From positions 1-41,592 of the forward strand of contig JAAXWQ010000014.1 in NCBI GenBank assembly GCA_013335115.1: a DNA stretch of 41,592 bases, written 5' to 3'. The DNA comes from Chlorobiaceae bacterium. Lineage in GTDB: Bacteria > Bacteroidota > Chlorobiia > Chlorobiales > Chlorobiaceae. A program made the position numbers and the translations under genes. The notes under the pieces are model-generated. The model did no database searches, had not been told where the DNA came from, and saw nothing but the letters and a program-made list of their open reading frames with translations. Positions within the stretch are counted from its first letter, which is position 1. Every line of letters starts with the position of its first letter. Shown here piece after piece: positions 23,526 through 32,319 of the stretch.

Positions 23526-24911
23526 TTATCCCCCCTGCATCGACTCCCTGACGATTCCTTCGACGGCCAGGTTGGCGCTCATGACCGCCCCGCCCATCGA
23601 ATCGTAATAGAGCTGCTGCGAGAATCCGCCGGCGAGGAACAGGTTGCTGACCGGCGTCACCTGCGTCGGGCGGTACTGCTCCATGCCGGGCAGTGGCGCA
23701 TAGACCGACTGCGGGATCCGGACGACAGTCGACTTCAGGATCTTCGCGCCCTGCGAATTCACCGGGAAGTTGGCCCGCACGCTGCGGTCGACCCGCTGCA
23801 CGATCTCGTCGTTGGTCAAGCCCATCAGCTCCTTTGCCGGGGCAACGCAGAACTCGAAGCGCGTCCCGCCTTCGAACGGTTCACCACGCAGGGTGCGGTA
23901 GTCCGGGGTGGTGCGGCAGAGGTTCGCGTAGACCGGGATGACGCCGTCGGGACTGAACAGGACGTTGTCGACATCAGTGACCTCCCGGTCGTACCAGATC
24001 TGCACAGAGACGACCGGCACGCCTTCGAGCATGTCGAGGTTGCCGAAGAAACGGTCGTGCTTCCTGAGGGAGGCCGGCATGACCTTGCGGAGGTTGTGAA
24101 TCGGCAGGGCCGACAGGTAGAAGTCCGCGTCAAGGATCTCGCCGCTCCTGAGCTGAACGCCCTGGATGCGCTGGCCGTCGAACAGCAGTTCGTCGACCGT
24201 TGCGGCGGTCAGGAACTGTGCGCCGCGTTTGGTCGAGTACTCCACGAGCGGCTGGTGCAGGTACTCCTGCGGCGAGCCCTTCAGGAATCCCATGCGCGAA
24301 GCCTCGGGAATCCGGTAGAAGGTTTCGGTGACATCGAGGATGATCTTGGCGGAGATCTCTTCGGGCGGGATGAACTTGAGCGCGAGGGCCATGGGCCGGA
24401 ACATCTTGGCCATCAGGCGTTTGCCGAACCTGCGCTGCTCGGCCCACTCGGCGAAGGAGAGGTGGTCCTGCGTCGGCGCGTACCGCTGCTTCCGGAGCGC
24501 AAGGGGGACAAGGGATTTCGAGAATGCCGCCATCTCGCCGAAGGTGAAATAGCCGTTCTTGACGATGGCCGGAAGCAGGTGCAGCGGGCTGGGAAGGGGC
24601 CAGGTGTCAAAGGTGAAACTGCTTCCTCCGTCGAGGGTGTAGGTCAGGCGATGCTCCTTCCAGAGCACGGCATGGTAGGTACCGATCTCCTTCATGAGTT
24701 CGTAGAGGACGTCGTAGGCGCCAAAGAAACAATGCGTGCCTGACTCGACCCAGTCACCCTCCTCGTCTTTCCAGGCCGAGACCTTTCCGCCGAATATGGG
24801 GCGCTTTTCGAGGACCTTCACCTGGAAACCACGGTCGACGAGGCGCTTTGCGGCGGTCAGGCCGGCAAGGCCTCCGCCGATGATCAGTACTTTCTTCTTG
24901 TCTCCGTTCAT
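23526..24911 (-). CDS. Carotene desaturase of the CrtP/CrtQ (plant/cyanobacterial) type
   Basis: 461 residues from the ATG at 24911; a GTG at 24962, overlapping the recR stop as GTGA, would give 478. It is an FAD-dependent desaturase: dinucleotide motif [17 protein letters not shown], then [20 protein letters not shown] and the C-terminal FAD motif [24 protein letters not shown]. It belongs to the CrtP/CrtQ family rather than the bacterial CrtI family, as expected for green sulfur bacteria, which make lycopene by CrtP, CrtQ and CrtH. The segment [14 protein letters not shown] favours CrtQ (zeta-carotene desaturase), but I cannot exclude CrtP (phytoene desaturase). It is probably co-transcribed with ybaB and recR. 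Confidence 0.85.
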   Translation of the reverse strand: MNGDKKKVLIIGGGLAGLTAAKRLVDRGFQVKVLEKRPIFGGKVSAWKDEEGDWVESGTHCFFGAYDVLYELMKEIGTYHAVLWKEHRLTYTLDGGSSFTFDTWPLPSPLHLLPAIVKNGYFTFGEMAAFSKSLVPLALRKQRYAPTQDHLSFAEWAEQRRFGKRLMAKMFRPMALALKFIPPEEISAKIILDVTETFYRIPEASRMGFLKGSPQEYLHQPLVEYSTKRGAQFLTAATVDELLFDGQRIQGVQLRSGEILDADFYLSALPIHNLRKVMPASLRKHDRFFGNLDMLEGVPVVSVQIWYDREVTDVDNVLFSPDGVIPVYANLCRTTPDYRTLRGEPFEGGTRFEFCVAPAKELMGLTNDEIVQRVDRSVRANFPVNSQGAKILKSTVVRIPQSVYAPLPGMEQYRPTQVTPVSNLFLAGGFSQQLYYDSMGGAVMSANLAVEGIVRESMQGG

Positions 24912-24958
24912 CAGTCGAGGGTGAAATTCTGGTTTGTTTATGTACGGAAAGAGCGGAA

Positions 24959-25573
24959 TCACAGCGCCAAGCGGCCATCCATGGCACGCGAAAGCGTAGC
25001 TTCGTCGATGAATTCGAGTTCCGCACCAACGGGTATGCCCCTGGCGATCCGGGTGACGCTGATGCCGAGCGGTTTGAGCAGTTTTCCGATGTAGAGCGAC
25101 GTAGTCTCCCCTTCTACCGTCGGGTTGAGGGCAAGCACGACTTCGCGGACCATGCCCGATGCGTCGGAGCCGATGCGCACGATCAGTTCCCGGACCTTGA
25201 TGTCGTCGGGGCCGATGCCGTCGAGGGGCGAGATGACCCCGTGGAGCACGTGGTAGAGGCCTTTATAGTGTCCGGTCTTTTCAAGGGCGAGCACTTCGGT
25301 CGGGGACTCGACGACGCAGATGACCGTACGGTCACGGCCGGTAGCGGTGCAAACCAGGCAGGGATCGGTACCAAGGTCGGTGATATTCTGGCATACCGAG
25401 CACCGGGTGACCTTCTCCTTGACATCGACAAGGGCGTTGGCAAGCTTTTCGACCTCCTGGCGAGGCACTTGCAGGATGTGCATCGCCAGGCGCTGGGCGG
25501 TTTTGCGACCGATGCCGGGCAGTCTTGCAAACTCTTCGATCAGCGCTTCGACGGCGCTGGAGGTGTAGCGCAT
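24959..25573 (-). CDS. recR: Recombination protein RecR
   Basis: 204 residues, full length. RecR works with RecO and RecF in loading RecA at gaps. It has a helix-hairpin-helix ([17 protein letters not shown], 18-34), a zinc finger C-x2-C...C-x2-C ([18 protein letters not shown]) and a Toprim domain with [17 protein letters not shown]. It starts 10 bases after the ybaB stop, the classic ybaB-recR arrangement. The window also encodes RecBCD, so both recombination routes exist in this organism. Confidence 0.96.
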   Translation of the reverse strand: MRYTSSAVEALIEEFARLPGIGRKTAQRLAMHILQVPRQEVEKLANALVDVKEKVTRCSVCQNITDLGTDPCLVCTATGRDRTVICVVESPTEVLALEKTGHYKGLYHVLHGVISPLDGIGPDDIKVRELIVRIGSDASGMVREVVLALNPTVEGETTSLYIGKLLKPLGISVTRIARGIPVGAELEFIDEATLSRAMDGRLAL

Positions 25574-25583
25574 GAACGAGGGG

Positions 25584-25916
25584 TTACTTGCCGAGGTTGA
25601 GGTTCTTGAGCAGGTCGGCGGGGTTGATGCCGCCGGCTGCCTTGGAGATCTCGCCCTGTGCGAGCTGGATCGAGGCTTCGAGCGCCTTGTTGATGGCGGC
25701 CACGATCAGGTCCTGGACCATCTCGACGTCATCCATGATCTCTGGATCGATGCGGAGTTCAAGCACTTTCTGGCGACCGTTGACCTTGACGCGCACCATG
25801 CCGCCACCGGCTTCACCTTCGGCGATGACCGTCTCAAGCTGCTTGTGCACGTCCTGCATCTTCTCGCCAGCTTCCTTGAGCTGCTTCATCATGTCATTGA
25901 AATTGGGCATCGACAT
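25584..25916 (-). CDS. ybaB: Nucleoid-associated protein YbaB/EbfC
   Basis: 110 residues. It is a small DNA-binding dimer with an N-terminal helix ([20 protein letters not shown]), a central sheet ([20 protein letters not shown]) and a long C-terminal helix; it coats DNA and is usually co-encoded with recR. The start ATG is preceded by AGGAGA; that SD segment is present twice in tandem (25918-25943). Initiation at Met3 is also possible. Confidence 0.95.
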   Translation of the reverse strand: MSMPNFNDMMKQLKEAGEKMQDVHKQLETVIAEGEAGGGMVRVKVNGRQKVLELRIDPEIMDDVEMVQDLIVAAINKALEASIQLAQGEISKAAGGINPADLLKNLNLGK

Positions 25917-25917
25917 C

Positions 25918-25943
25918 GTGGTGTTCTCCTGTGGTGTTCTCCC
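25918..25943. repeat. Tandem duplication of the ybaB Shine-Dalgarno segment
   Basis: A 13-base unit, GTGGTGTTCTCC(T/C), occurs twice in a row. On the minus strand each copy carries GGAGAACACCAC, so the ribosome-binding site is duplicated. Confidence 0.7.
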
Positions 25944-25949
25944 TTCACC

Positions 25950-25965
25950 CCGGGCTCAAGCCCGG
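25950..25965. repeat. Short GC-rich palindrome
   Basis: CCGGGCT-CA-AGCCCGG in the 119-base gap between ybaB and the transketolase half. It looks like an interspersed palindromic repeat; only one copy is in the window. Confidence 0.4.
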
Positions 25966-26035
25966 AGCTACACAGGATAAAATGTAAGATCTGAATGTCC
26001 GTCGGGATAAATCCCTCCCGAAAGCAAGATCCTGA

Positions 26036-27019
26036 TCAATCCTTCCTGCGGAGGGCGAGGTAGATCTTCTCGAGGATATCTTCTGTGGTCAGCTTGTACT
26101 TCGTCAGCAGGTCGTCGGGCTTGCCCGATTCGCCGAAGGTGTCCTCGACGGCGACCATCTCGATCGGAACGGGAATGTTGCGGGCACAGACGTTCGAGAC
26201 GGCTTCGCCGAGGCCGTTGTACATCTGGTGCTCCTCGGCTGTGACGATGGCCCCGGTTTCATTGGCGGCCATGACGATGGCGAGCGTGTCGACCGGCTTT
26301 ATGGTGTGCATATTGATCACACGCACCGAGACCCCCTCCTTTTCAAGTATCCTGGCGGCTTCCAGTGCCTTCCAGACCATGATGCCGCAGGCAATCACGG
26401 TGACATCCCTGCCGTCACGGAGCGTGATGGATTTGCCGATCTCGAATCCATCCTCGTCACGGCTGAAATCGGGCACGTTCGGGCGACCGAACCGGAGGTA
26501 GACCGGCCCCTGGTGCCCGATGACGGCCTTGGTGGCGCGTCTGGTCTCGCTGTAGTCGCAGGGCACCACGACGGTCATGCGAGGCAGGCCGCGCATCAGG
26601 CCGATATCCTCGAGGATCTGGTGGGTCGCGCCGTCTTCGCCGAGCGTGAGGCCTGCATGGGAGGCGCAGATCTTGACGTTGAGGTTCGAGTAGCAAAGCG
26701 ACTGGCGGATCTGGTCGTAGACCCTGCCGGTGGCGAAAACGGCGAAGCTGGACGCGACAGGGATCTTGCCGGTGGTCGCCAGGCCTGCCGCCATACAGAC
26801 CATGTTGGCCTCAGCGATGCCGGTCTGGATGAAGCGGTCCGGAAACTCGTCGCGGAAGAGGTTCATGTTCAGCGAACCGGTAAGGTCGGCGCAGAGTGCC
26901 ACCACCGAGGGGTTCTCACGGCCTGCTTCGAGCAGGGCCTCACCGAATCCGGTACGGGTAGCCTTGTTCCCCCTGGAAGTGTACTTGTCGGTCGCTTCGA
27001 CGGTGTTTTTCTCTCCCAT
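26036..27019 (-). CDS. Transketolase, C-terminal subunit
   Basis: 327 residues, corresponding to the pyrimidine-binding and C-terminal domains of transketolase. It begins near [11 protein letters not shown] and includes the cofactor-contact region [19 protein letters not shown] and [18 protein letters not shown]. The TPP pyrophosphate-binding half (GDG...N) is missing, so the enzyme must be a split heterotetramer as in many archaea and anaerobes. The partner gene would normally stand immediately upstream, but here the upstream neighbour is ksgA on the other strand. Role: pentose phosphate/carbon rearrangement. The minus-strand TATAAT at 27039-27044 is a likely -10. Confidence 0.92.
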   Translation of the reverse strand: MGEKNTVEATDKYTSRGNKATRTGFGEALLEAGRENPSVVALCADLTGSLNMNLFRDEFPDRFIQTGIAEANMVCMAAGLATTGKIPVASSFAVFATGRVYDQIRQSLCYSNLNVKICASHAGLTLGEDGATHQILEDIGLMRGLPRMTVVVPCDYSETRRATKAVIGHQGPVYLRFGRPNVPDFSRDEDGFEIGKSITLRDGRDVTVIACGIMVWKALEAARILEKEGVSVRVINMHTIKPVDTLAIVMAANETGAIVTAEEHQMYNGLGEAVSNVCARNIPVPIEMVAVEDTFGESGKPDDLLTKYKLTTEDILEKIYLALRRKD

Positions 27020-27038
27020 TAATGACAGAATAACTTAA

Positions 27039-27044
27039 ATTATA
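27039..27044 (-). promoter_or_regulatory. -10 element of the transketolase-half gene
   Basis: A perfect TATAAT on the minus strand, 19 bases before the ATG. The -35 at 17 bases (TGTACC) is poor. The 71-base gap to ksgA must hold both divergent promoters. Confidence 0.4.
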
Positions 27045-27090
27045 AAAAGTATTTCCAGCCGGTACAGCCACAATCCCCACACCCAGGCCG

Positions 27091-27921
27091 ATGACGAAAG
27101 TTGAATATAAGCATACGCATATAGCGGCAAAAAAAAAACTGGGCCAAAACTTCCTGACCGACAGGAACATCCCGAGGAAGATCGTCCGCGAATCGGGCAT
27201 AGCCCCCGGGGACCGGGTGCTGGAGATCGGCCCGGGGTTCGGTGCGCTCAGCACGGCAATCCTCGAAACGGTCCCCTCGTTCACGGCCATCGAGAAGGAC
27301 CGTGAACTGGCCGGGTTCATCCGCCGCGAGCACCCCGAAATCGAGCTGATCGAAGGGGACTTCCTGAAGGTCCCGCTCGAGCCGATCGCCGGCAACGGCA
27401 GGATCGCGGTGCTCGGCAACATCCCCTACTCCATCACCAGCCCCATCCTGTTTCGCCTGCTCGACAACCGGCGCCTCGTCTCCTCGGCCACGCTCATGAT
27501 GCAGCATGAGGTCGCGCTGCGCCTCGCCGCCGAACCCGGCACGAAGGAGTATGGCATCCTTGCCGTGCAGATGCAGGCGTTCTGCGAGGTAAAATACCTG
27601 TTCAAGGTCGGCCGCGCGGTCTTCAAGCCCCGCCCGGAAGTGGACAGCGCGGTAATCAGGATGGTGCCGAAGCCAGGGGAGCCGGTCGCCGACAGCGAAG
27701 GGTTCAGGAGCTTCGTACGGTGCGCGTTCCACCAGAGGCGCAAGACGCTCCTGAACAACCTGAAAGAGGCGTACGACACCTCGGAGGTACCCGATGCCAC
27801 GCTTAAACTCCGCGCCGAGGCCCTCAGCGTCAGTGAGCTCATCGCCCTCTTCAACCTCATGCGGCCGCTGAAGAAACCGGAGGCCGACCTGCAGCCAACC
27901 GTGACGCGGAGTGTGCCGTAA
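27091..27921 (+). CDS. ksgA: 16S rRNA dimethyladenosine transferase KsgA/RsmA
   Basis: 276 residues, full length. It dimethylates two adjacent adenines near the 3' end of 16S rRNA using S-adenosylmethionine and acts as a late ribosome-assembly checkpoint. Characteristic features are [11 protein letters not shown] (14-24), the SAM motif [10 protein letters not shown] (45-54), the acidic EKD at 68-70 and the catalytic NIPYSI (110-115, a variant of NLPY). The C-terminal helical domain carries [12 protein letters not shown]. It is divergent from the transketolase half. Confidence 0.96.
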   Translation: MTKVEYKHTHIAAKKKLGQNFLTDRNIPRKIVRESGIAPGDRVLEIGPGFGALSTAILETVPSFTAIEKDRELAGFIRREHPEIELIEGDFLKVPLEPIAGNGRIAVLGNIPYSITSPILFRLLDNRRLVSSATLMMQHEVALRLAAEPGTKEYGILAVQMQAFCEVKYLFKVGRAVFKPRPEVDSAVIRMVPKPGEPVADSEGFRSFVRCAFHQRRKTLLNNLKEAYDTSEVPDATLKLRAEALSVSELIALFNLMRPLKKPEADLQPTVTRSVP

Positions 27922-28110
27922 TCAGACAGCTGACATTCACTTCATTGCTTAATCCGTTATTTTTAGTAAAATTGGTTTTTGCTCACAATTCCTGTCAATT
28001 CGCCTGTATGTTGCACCCTCGGCTCCATACCTTCCCCGCTCCTCCGTTAGCTATCAGTCCGTCTCTACCTACCTATCATTAACCTTTATATCCACAGGGG
28101 GTTGTCCAGT

Positions 28111-30015
28111 ATGTCACTATCTTACAGCGCCGTCCATCGGCAGTCTATCGAGAACCCGGAACAGTTCTGGGGTGAAGTTGGAGAAAAACTCCACTGGTAT
28201 TCGAAATGGGACAAGGTCCTTGACGATTCGAACCCTCCTTTCTACCGCTGGTTCCCCGGTGGCGTGACCAACACCTGTTACAACGCGCTCGACCGCCACG
28301 TCGACGAGGGCCGCGGCAACGACATCGCCGTCATCTATGACAGCCCGGTGACCGGCACGATCGAGAAGTACACCTACCGCGAGTTCCGCGACAAGGTCGC
28401 CCTGTTCGCCGGTGCATTGAAGGCCCGCGGCGTCAGGAAAGGCGACAGGGTCATCATCTACATGCCGATGATCCCCCAGGCGGTCATCGCGATGCTCGCC
28501 TGCGCCAGGCTCGGCGCGATCCATTCGGTCGTGTTCGGCGGATTCGCCTCGCACGAACTCGCCGTCCGCATCGACGACTGCAAGCCGAAAGTGATCGTCT
28601 CCGCCTCCTGCGGCATCGAGCACGGCAAGATCATCGACTACAAGCGACTGCTCGACTTCGCCGTCGAACTTGCACACTTCAAGCCGGAAATCTGCATCAT
28701 CTACCAGCGTGAGCAGATGAAGGCGCAGCTCGACGAGGACCGTGACATGAGCTGGAAGCAAGCACAGCTGGGCATCGCCCCGGCGCAGTGCGTTCCGGTG
28801 GAATCGACCGATCCCCTCTACATCCTCTACACCTCCGGCACCACCGGCCAGCCGAAAGGCATCGTCCGCGACAACGGCGGGCACATGGCCGCGCTGAAAT
28901 GGACGATGGAGCACGTTTACAACGTGAAGCCCGGCGAAGTCTTCTGGGCTGCCAGCGATGTGGGCTGGGTCGTGGGTCACTCCTATATCGCCTACGCTCC
29001 CCTGCTCCATGGTTGCACGACGGTGATCTTCGAAGGCAAGCCGGTCGGCACCCCCGATCCCGGTACATTCTGGAGGATCATCAGCGAACACGACGTCTCG
29101 GTGCTCTTCACCGCCCCGACCGCTTTCAGGGCCATCAAGAAGGAAGATCCGCAGGGCAAGTATATCAGCCGCTACAACTTCTCGAAGTTCAGGACGCTCT
29201 TCCTTGCCGGTGAGCGCGCCGACCCCGACACGGTCAGGTGGGCCGAGACCCAGCTCAAGGTTCCGGTCATCGACCACTGGTGGCAGACCGAGACCGGATG
29301 GGCCATTGCAGCCAACTGCCAGGGTATCGAGCCAGGGCCGGTCAAGTACGGTTCTGCATCAAGGGCTGTCCCGGGCTATGACGTCAAGGTGGTCAACGCC
29401 GAGCTCGAAGAGCTGCCGGCCGGACAGATGGGCGACATCGTCGTCAAGCTGCCGCTGCCTCCGGGCACCATGATGACCCTCTGGAAGCAGGACATCCGCT
29501 TCAACGAGAGCTACATGAAGACCTATCCCGGTTACTACCAGACCAGCGACGCCGGCTACATCGACGAGGACGGCTACATCTACATCATGTCCAGGACTGA
29601 CGACATCATCAACGTCGCCGGACACCGCCTCTCGACCGGCGCCATCGAAGCCGAGCTGTGCGAGCACCCGGACGTTGCCGAAAGCGCCGTCATCGGTGCT
29701 GCGGACGACCTGAAGGGCGAGATCCCGCTCGGGTTCCTGGTGCTGAAGAATGGTGTGGACACGGCTCCGGAGATGATCATCAAGCACGTTATCGAGTACG
29801 TCCGCGAGAACATCGGGCCGGTCGCTTCGTTCAAGACGGCAGTCATCGTCAACCGCCTGCCGAAGACCCGTTCGGGAAAAATCCTGCGGGCCACGATGCG
29901 CAAGATCGCCAACGGCGAGGAGTACACCATACCGCCGACCATCGACGACCCGGCGATCCTCGACGAGATCAGCGAAGCCCTGCAGACGATCGGCTACGCG
30001 AAAAAACGTTCATAA
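28111..30015 (+). CDS. prpE: Propionyl-CoA (acyl-CoA) synthetase, PrpE type
   Basis: 634 residues from the ATG at 28111; a TTG three codons earlier is less likely. It is an AMP-forming acyl-CoA ligase: P-loop YTSGTTGQPKGI, the acyl pocket region DHWWQTETGWAI, the hinge YIMSRTDDIINVAGHRLS and the acylatable lysine of RSGKILRATMRKI. The sequence is of the PrpE/ACSS3 branch (e.g. GGHMAALKWTMEHVYNVKPGEVFWAASDVGWV). Being first in an operon with methylmalonyl-CoA epimerase, a carboxyltransferase and mutase makes propionate the likely substrate, though acetate use cannot be excluded. A 190-base T/C-rich leader precedes it, with AGGGGG nine bases before the start. Confidence 0.9.
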   Translation: MSLSYSAVHRQSIENPEQFWGEVGEKLHWYSKWDKVLDDSNPPFYRWFPGGVTNTCYNALDRHVDEGRGNDIAVIYDSPVTGTIEKYTYREFRDKVALFAGALKARGVRKGDRVIIYMPMIPQAVIAMLACARLGAIHSVVFGGFASHELAVRIDDCKPKVIVSASCGIEHGKIIDYKRLLDFAVELAHFKPEICIIYQREQMKAQLDEDRDMSWKQAQLGIAPAQCVPVESTDPLYILYTSGTTGQPKGIVRDNGGHMAALKWTMEHVYNVKPGEVFWAASDVGWVVGHSYIAYAPLLHGCTTVIFEGKPVGTPDPGTFWRIISEHDVSVLFTAPTAFRAIKKEDPQGKYISRYNFSKFRTLFLAGERADPDTVRWAETQLKVPVIDHWWQTETGWAIAANCQGIEPGPVKYGSASRAVPGYDVKVVNAELEELPAGQMGDIVVKLPLPPGTMMTLWKQDIRFNESYMKTYPGYYQTSDAGYIDEDGYIYIMSRTDDIINVAGHRLSTGAIEAELCEHPDVAESAVIGAADDLKGEIPLGFLVLKNGVDTAPEMIIKHVIEYVRENIGPVASFKTAVIVNRLPKTRSGKILRATMRKIANGEEYTIPPTIDDPAILDEISEALQTIGYAKKRS

Positions 30016-30036
30016 ACCAGACCGAACCGCAACAAC

Positions 30037-30453
30037 ATGATCAACAGGATCGACCACATAGCCATAGCGGTTCAGGACCTTGATGCCGCACTCGGGACGT
30101 TTCTCGACGTCCTCGGGTGCGACCCGGGTTCCGTTACGATCGAAGAGGTGCCGTCCGAGAAGGTCCGCGTGGCATTCATCCCGATCGGCCAGACTCACAT
30201 CGAACTGCTTGAGCCGATCGGCCAGGAGGGCGCCGTATCGAAATTCATTGCAAAGAATGGCGAGGGCATGCACCATATCGCGCTGGCGACCGACGACCTC
30301 GCAAAGGAAACGGACCGCGTTACCGGGGCAGGCCTGAACCCCCTGGGGCCACCGTCAACTGGTGCAGGAGGGAAAAAGATCGTCTTCCTCCACCCGAAGC
30401 AAACAAACCGTGTCCTTTTTGAATTGGTGGAACCAAAACCACATCACCATTAA
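30037..30453 (+). CDS. mce: Methylmalonyl-CoA epimerase
   Basis: 138 residues, full length. It is a metal-dependent vicinal-oxygen-chelate enzyme that interconverts (S)- and (R)-methylmalonyl-CoA. Typical elements are INRIDHIAIAVQDLD (His7 ligand), QTHIELLEP, GEGMHHIALATDD and RVLFELVEP, whose His/Glu residues form the metal site. It starts 21 bases after prpE and ends six bases before the carboxyltransferase start, so it is clearly in the operon. Confidence 0.94.
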   Translation: MINRIDHIAIAVQDLDAALGTFLDVLGCDPGSVTIEEVPSEKVRVAFIPIGQTHIELLEPIGQEGAVSKFIAKNGEGMHHIALATDDLAKETDRVTGAGLNPLGPPSTGAGGKKIVFLHPKQTNRVLFELVEPKPHHH

Positions 30454-30458
30454 AAGAA

Positions 30459-32249
30459 TTGACAACGAAAACAGTGAAACATTTTTACCTGCCTTTCGAA
30501 AAAAACGACCAGTTCAAGTATTCGGCAAACTCCATCAAGCAACTGACGGAGTATGAGAAATACCAGCTCTCATTCCACCCCGAACGCCCCAAGTACCTCG
30601 ACTACCTCGATGTGTTCGAAAACGTCGAAGAGTGCCTCCAGAACGACCACCACGGAAGCTGCCTCATCCAGGCCCACCGCGCCGACATCTGCTACAACGA
30701 CTCCCGACACCCCGTCATGCTCATCGGACAGCAGTCCGGCCCGACCTCAGACTTCGGTGAACTCCATCACGTCATGAAAGACCACCACCAGGTGGTAAAA
30801 TGGAACCAGGGCATGCCGACGCCTGCCGCTTTCCAGAAGGCCATCGACGCCATCGCCCTTGCCGAGAAGGAGAAGCGCATCGTCATCACCATGATCGACA
30901 CTGCCGGAGCCGACCCGACGGAAGCTTCAGAATCCGGCGGCATCGCCTGGAAAATCGGGCGCTGCATGCAGGCACTTGCCGAATCGAAGGTGCCGACCAT
31001 CTCGGTGATCATCAACCGTGGCTGTAGCGGCGGTGCCATTGCACTGACAGGGTGCGATGCCGTGCTCGCCATGGAATATTCCACCTACCTGGTTATCGCT
31101 CCCGAAGCCTGTTCGTCGATCCTCTTCAGGACGAGGGACAAGGCGAACTTCGCTGCGGAGATATCGCAGATCACCGCGAAGGAGGCCCTCCTGAACGGTA
31201 TCGTTGACGAGCTCATCCCCGAACATGCCGGCCCTGCCCACCGCTTCCGGAAGGAGGCGCTTGAATCGTTCCGCGACGTCGTCTCCCGCTGGGCGGGCAA
31301 ACTCGCCAGCGAACATGATACCGCGGTGTTCAACCGCCGTGTTGACCGCTGGCAGAGGATCGGCCAGTGGGACCTGACCAACGAAGAGGCGATCAAAGCC
31401 TATGAAAAGCAGGTACACGCATTCATCCCCAAACCGGAGAAGAACCTTTTCATCCCTCGCCACAAGCGATGCCGTAGCGAGCTCAACAAACATATCGCCG
31501 ACCCGGTGCTCTACAGTAAGCTCCTGGCGGACAACTTCGTCTGCGAAACCTGCGGGCACCGCTATGTCAGGCTCACGGCGTATGATTACCTCGACAAGCT
31601 CATCGACCAGGACTCCTTCCAGGAGCATGAACAGACCCGCTACATCATCGACAGGGACATCCTGAACTTCCCGGACTACAGCGACAAGATCGCCGAGGAC
31701 CGGAAAAAGAACGGCATGTCTTCAGCGATGATCACCGGAGACGGCAAGGTAGGCGGCCACGACGTCGTAATTTGCGTGACCAGCTTCGGATTCCTCGGGG
31801 GTTCGTTCTGCATGTCGACCGGCGAGAAAATCTGGCAGGCCGCGCAGTTAGCGATTGACAGGAAATGCCCGCTCATCATCCAGGCTGCCGGAGGCGGCGC
31901 CCGAATGCACGAAGGGTGTTCGTCGATGGTCAGCCTCCCGAAAATCCATGTAGCGCTTTCCCGCGTTGAAAAGGCCGGGTTGCCACTGATCACGGTCGTC
32001 ACCGACCCGACCCTCGGCGGCGTGGCCATCGGCTTCGGTGCCAGGGGCATCAGGATCTTCGAGCACAATGCAGGCAACATCGGGTTCTCCGGCAAGCGGG
32101 TCATCGAGCAGTACACCGGCCACCACACCTCGAAAGACTTCCAGACCACCAACTGGCTGCAAACCAAGGGATTCGTCGACATGATCGCCCGTCCCCTCGA
32201 AATGAAGGACAAGATCAGGGAGATCATCGAAAGCCGCAAGGCCAATTGA
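30459..32249 (+). CDS. Fused AccA-AccD-type acyl-CoA carboxyltransferase (propionyl-CoA carboxylase component)
   Basis: 596 residues starting at TTG 30459 (GTG at 30474 is an alternative). The N-terminal half is AccA-like: GMPTPAAFQKAIDAIALAEKEK, TMIDTAGADPT, NRGCSGGAIALTGCDAVLAMEYSTYLVIAPE and NRRVDRWQRIGQW. The C-terminal half (from about 360) is AccD-like: CETCGHRYVRL, the second half of the AccD zinc finger with the first CxxC missing, then LDKLIDQDSFQEHE, GGSFCMSTGEKI, QAAGGGARMHEG and DPTLGGVAIGFG. So both carboxyltransferase halves are in one chain, in the order A-D, the reverse of PccB-type enzymes. Context points to propionyl-CoA carboxylation; biotin carboxylase and BCCP must come from elsewhere. 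Confidence 0.85.
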   Translation: MTTKTVKHFYLPFEKNDQFKYSANSIKQLTEYEKYQLSFHPERPKYLDYLDVFENVEECLQNDHHGSCLIQAHRADICYNDSRHPVMLIGQQSGPTSDFGELHHVMKDHHQVVKWNQGMPTPAAFQKAIDAIALAEKEKRIVITMIDTAGADPTEASESGGIAWKIGRCMQALAESKVPTISVIINRGCSGGAIALTGCDAVLAMEYSTYLVIAPEACSSILFRTRDKANFAAEISQITAKEALLNGIVDELIPEHAGPAHRFRKEALESFRDVVSRWAGKLASEHDTAVFNRRVDRWQRIGQWDLTNEEAIKAYEKQVHAFIPKPEKNLFIPRHKRCRSELNKHIADPVLYSKLLADNFVCETCGHRYVRLTAYDYLDKLIDQDSFQEHEQTRYIIDRDILNFPDYSDKIAEDRKKNGMSSAMITGDGKVGGHDVVICVTSFGFLGGSFCMSTGEKIWQAAQLAIDRKCPLIIQAAGGGARMHEGCSSMVSLPKIHVALSRVEKAGLPLITVVTDPTLGGVAIGFGARGIRIFEHNAGNIGFSGKRVIEQYTGHHTSKDFQTTNWLQTKGFVDMIARPLEMKDKIREIIESRKAN

Positions 32250-32254
32250 ACAGG

Positions 32255-32288
32255 CAGCCCCCGACGCCGTCCGCGGTATCGGGGGCTG
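32255..32288 (+). other. Intra-operon hairpin between the carboxyltransferase and mutA
   Basis: Perfect 10-bp stem CAGCCCCCGA / TCGGGGGCTG with a 14-base loop, in the only sizeable gap (70 bases) of the operon. No T-run follows. It may protect the upstream mRNA or reduce read-through into mutA. Confidence 0.6.
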
Positions 32289-32319
32289 AAAGCATGAACC
32301 AGAAGAACAGCATCAATCA

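Noticed and set aside
28117-29277. 386-aa open frame on the minus strand opposite prpE
   Set aside because: It mirrors the strong GC codon bias of prpE on the other strand, is rich in Asp/Val/His/Gly with no family motif, and has no start signal.
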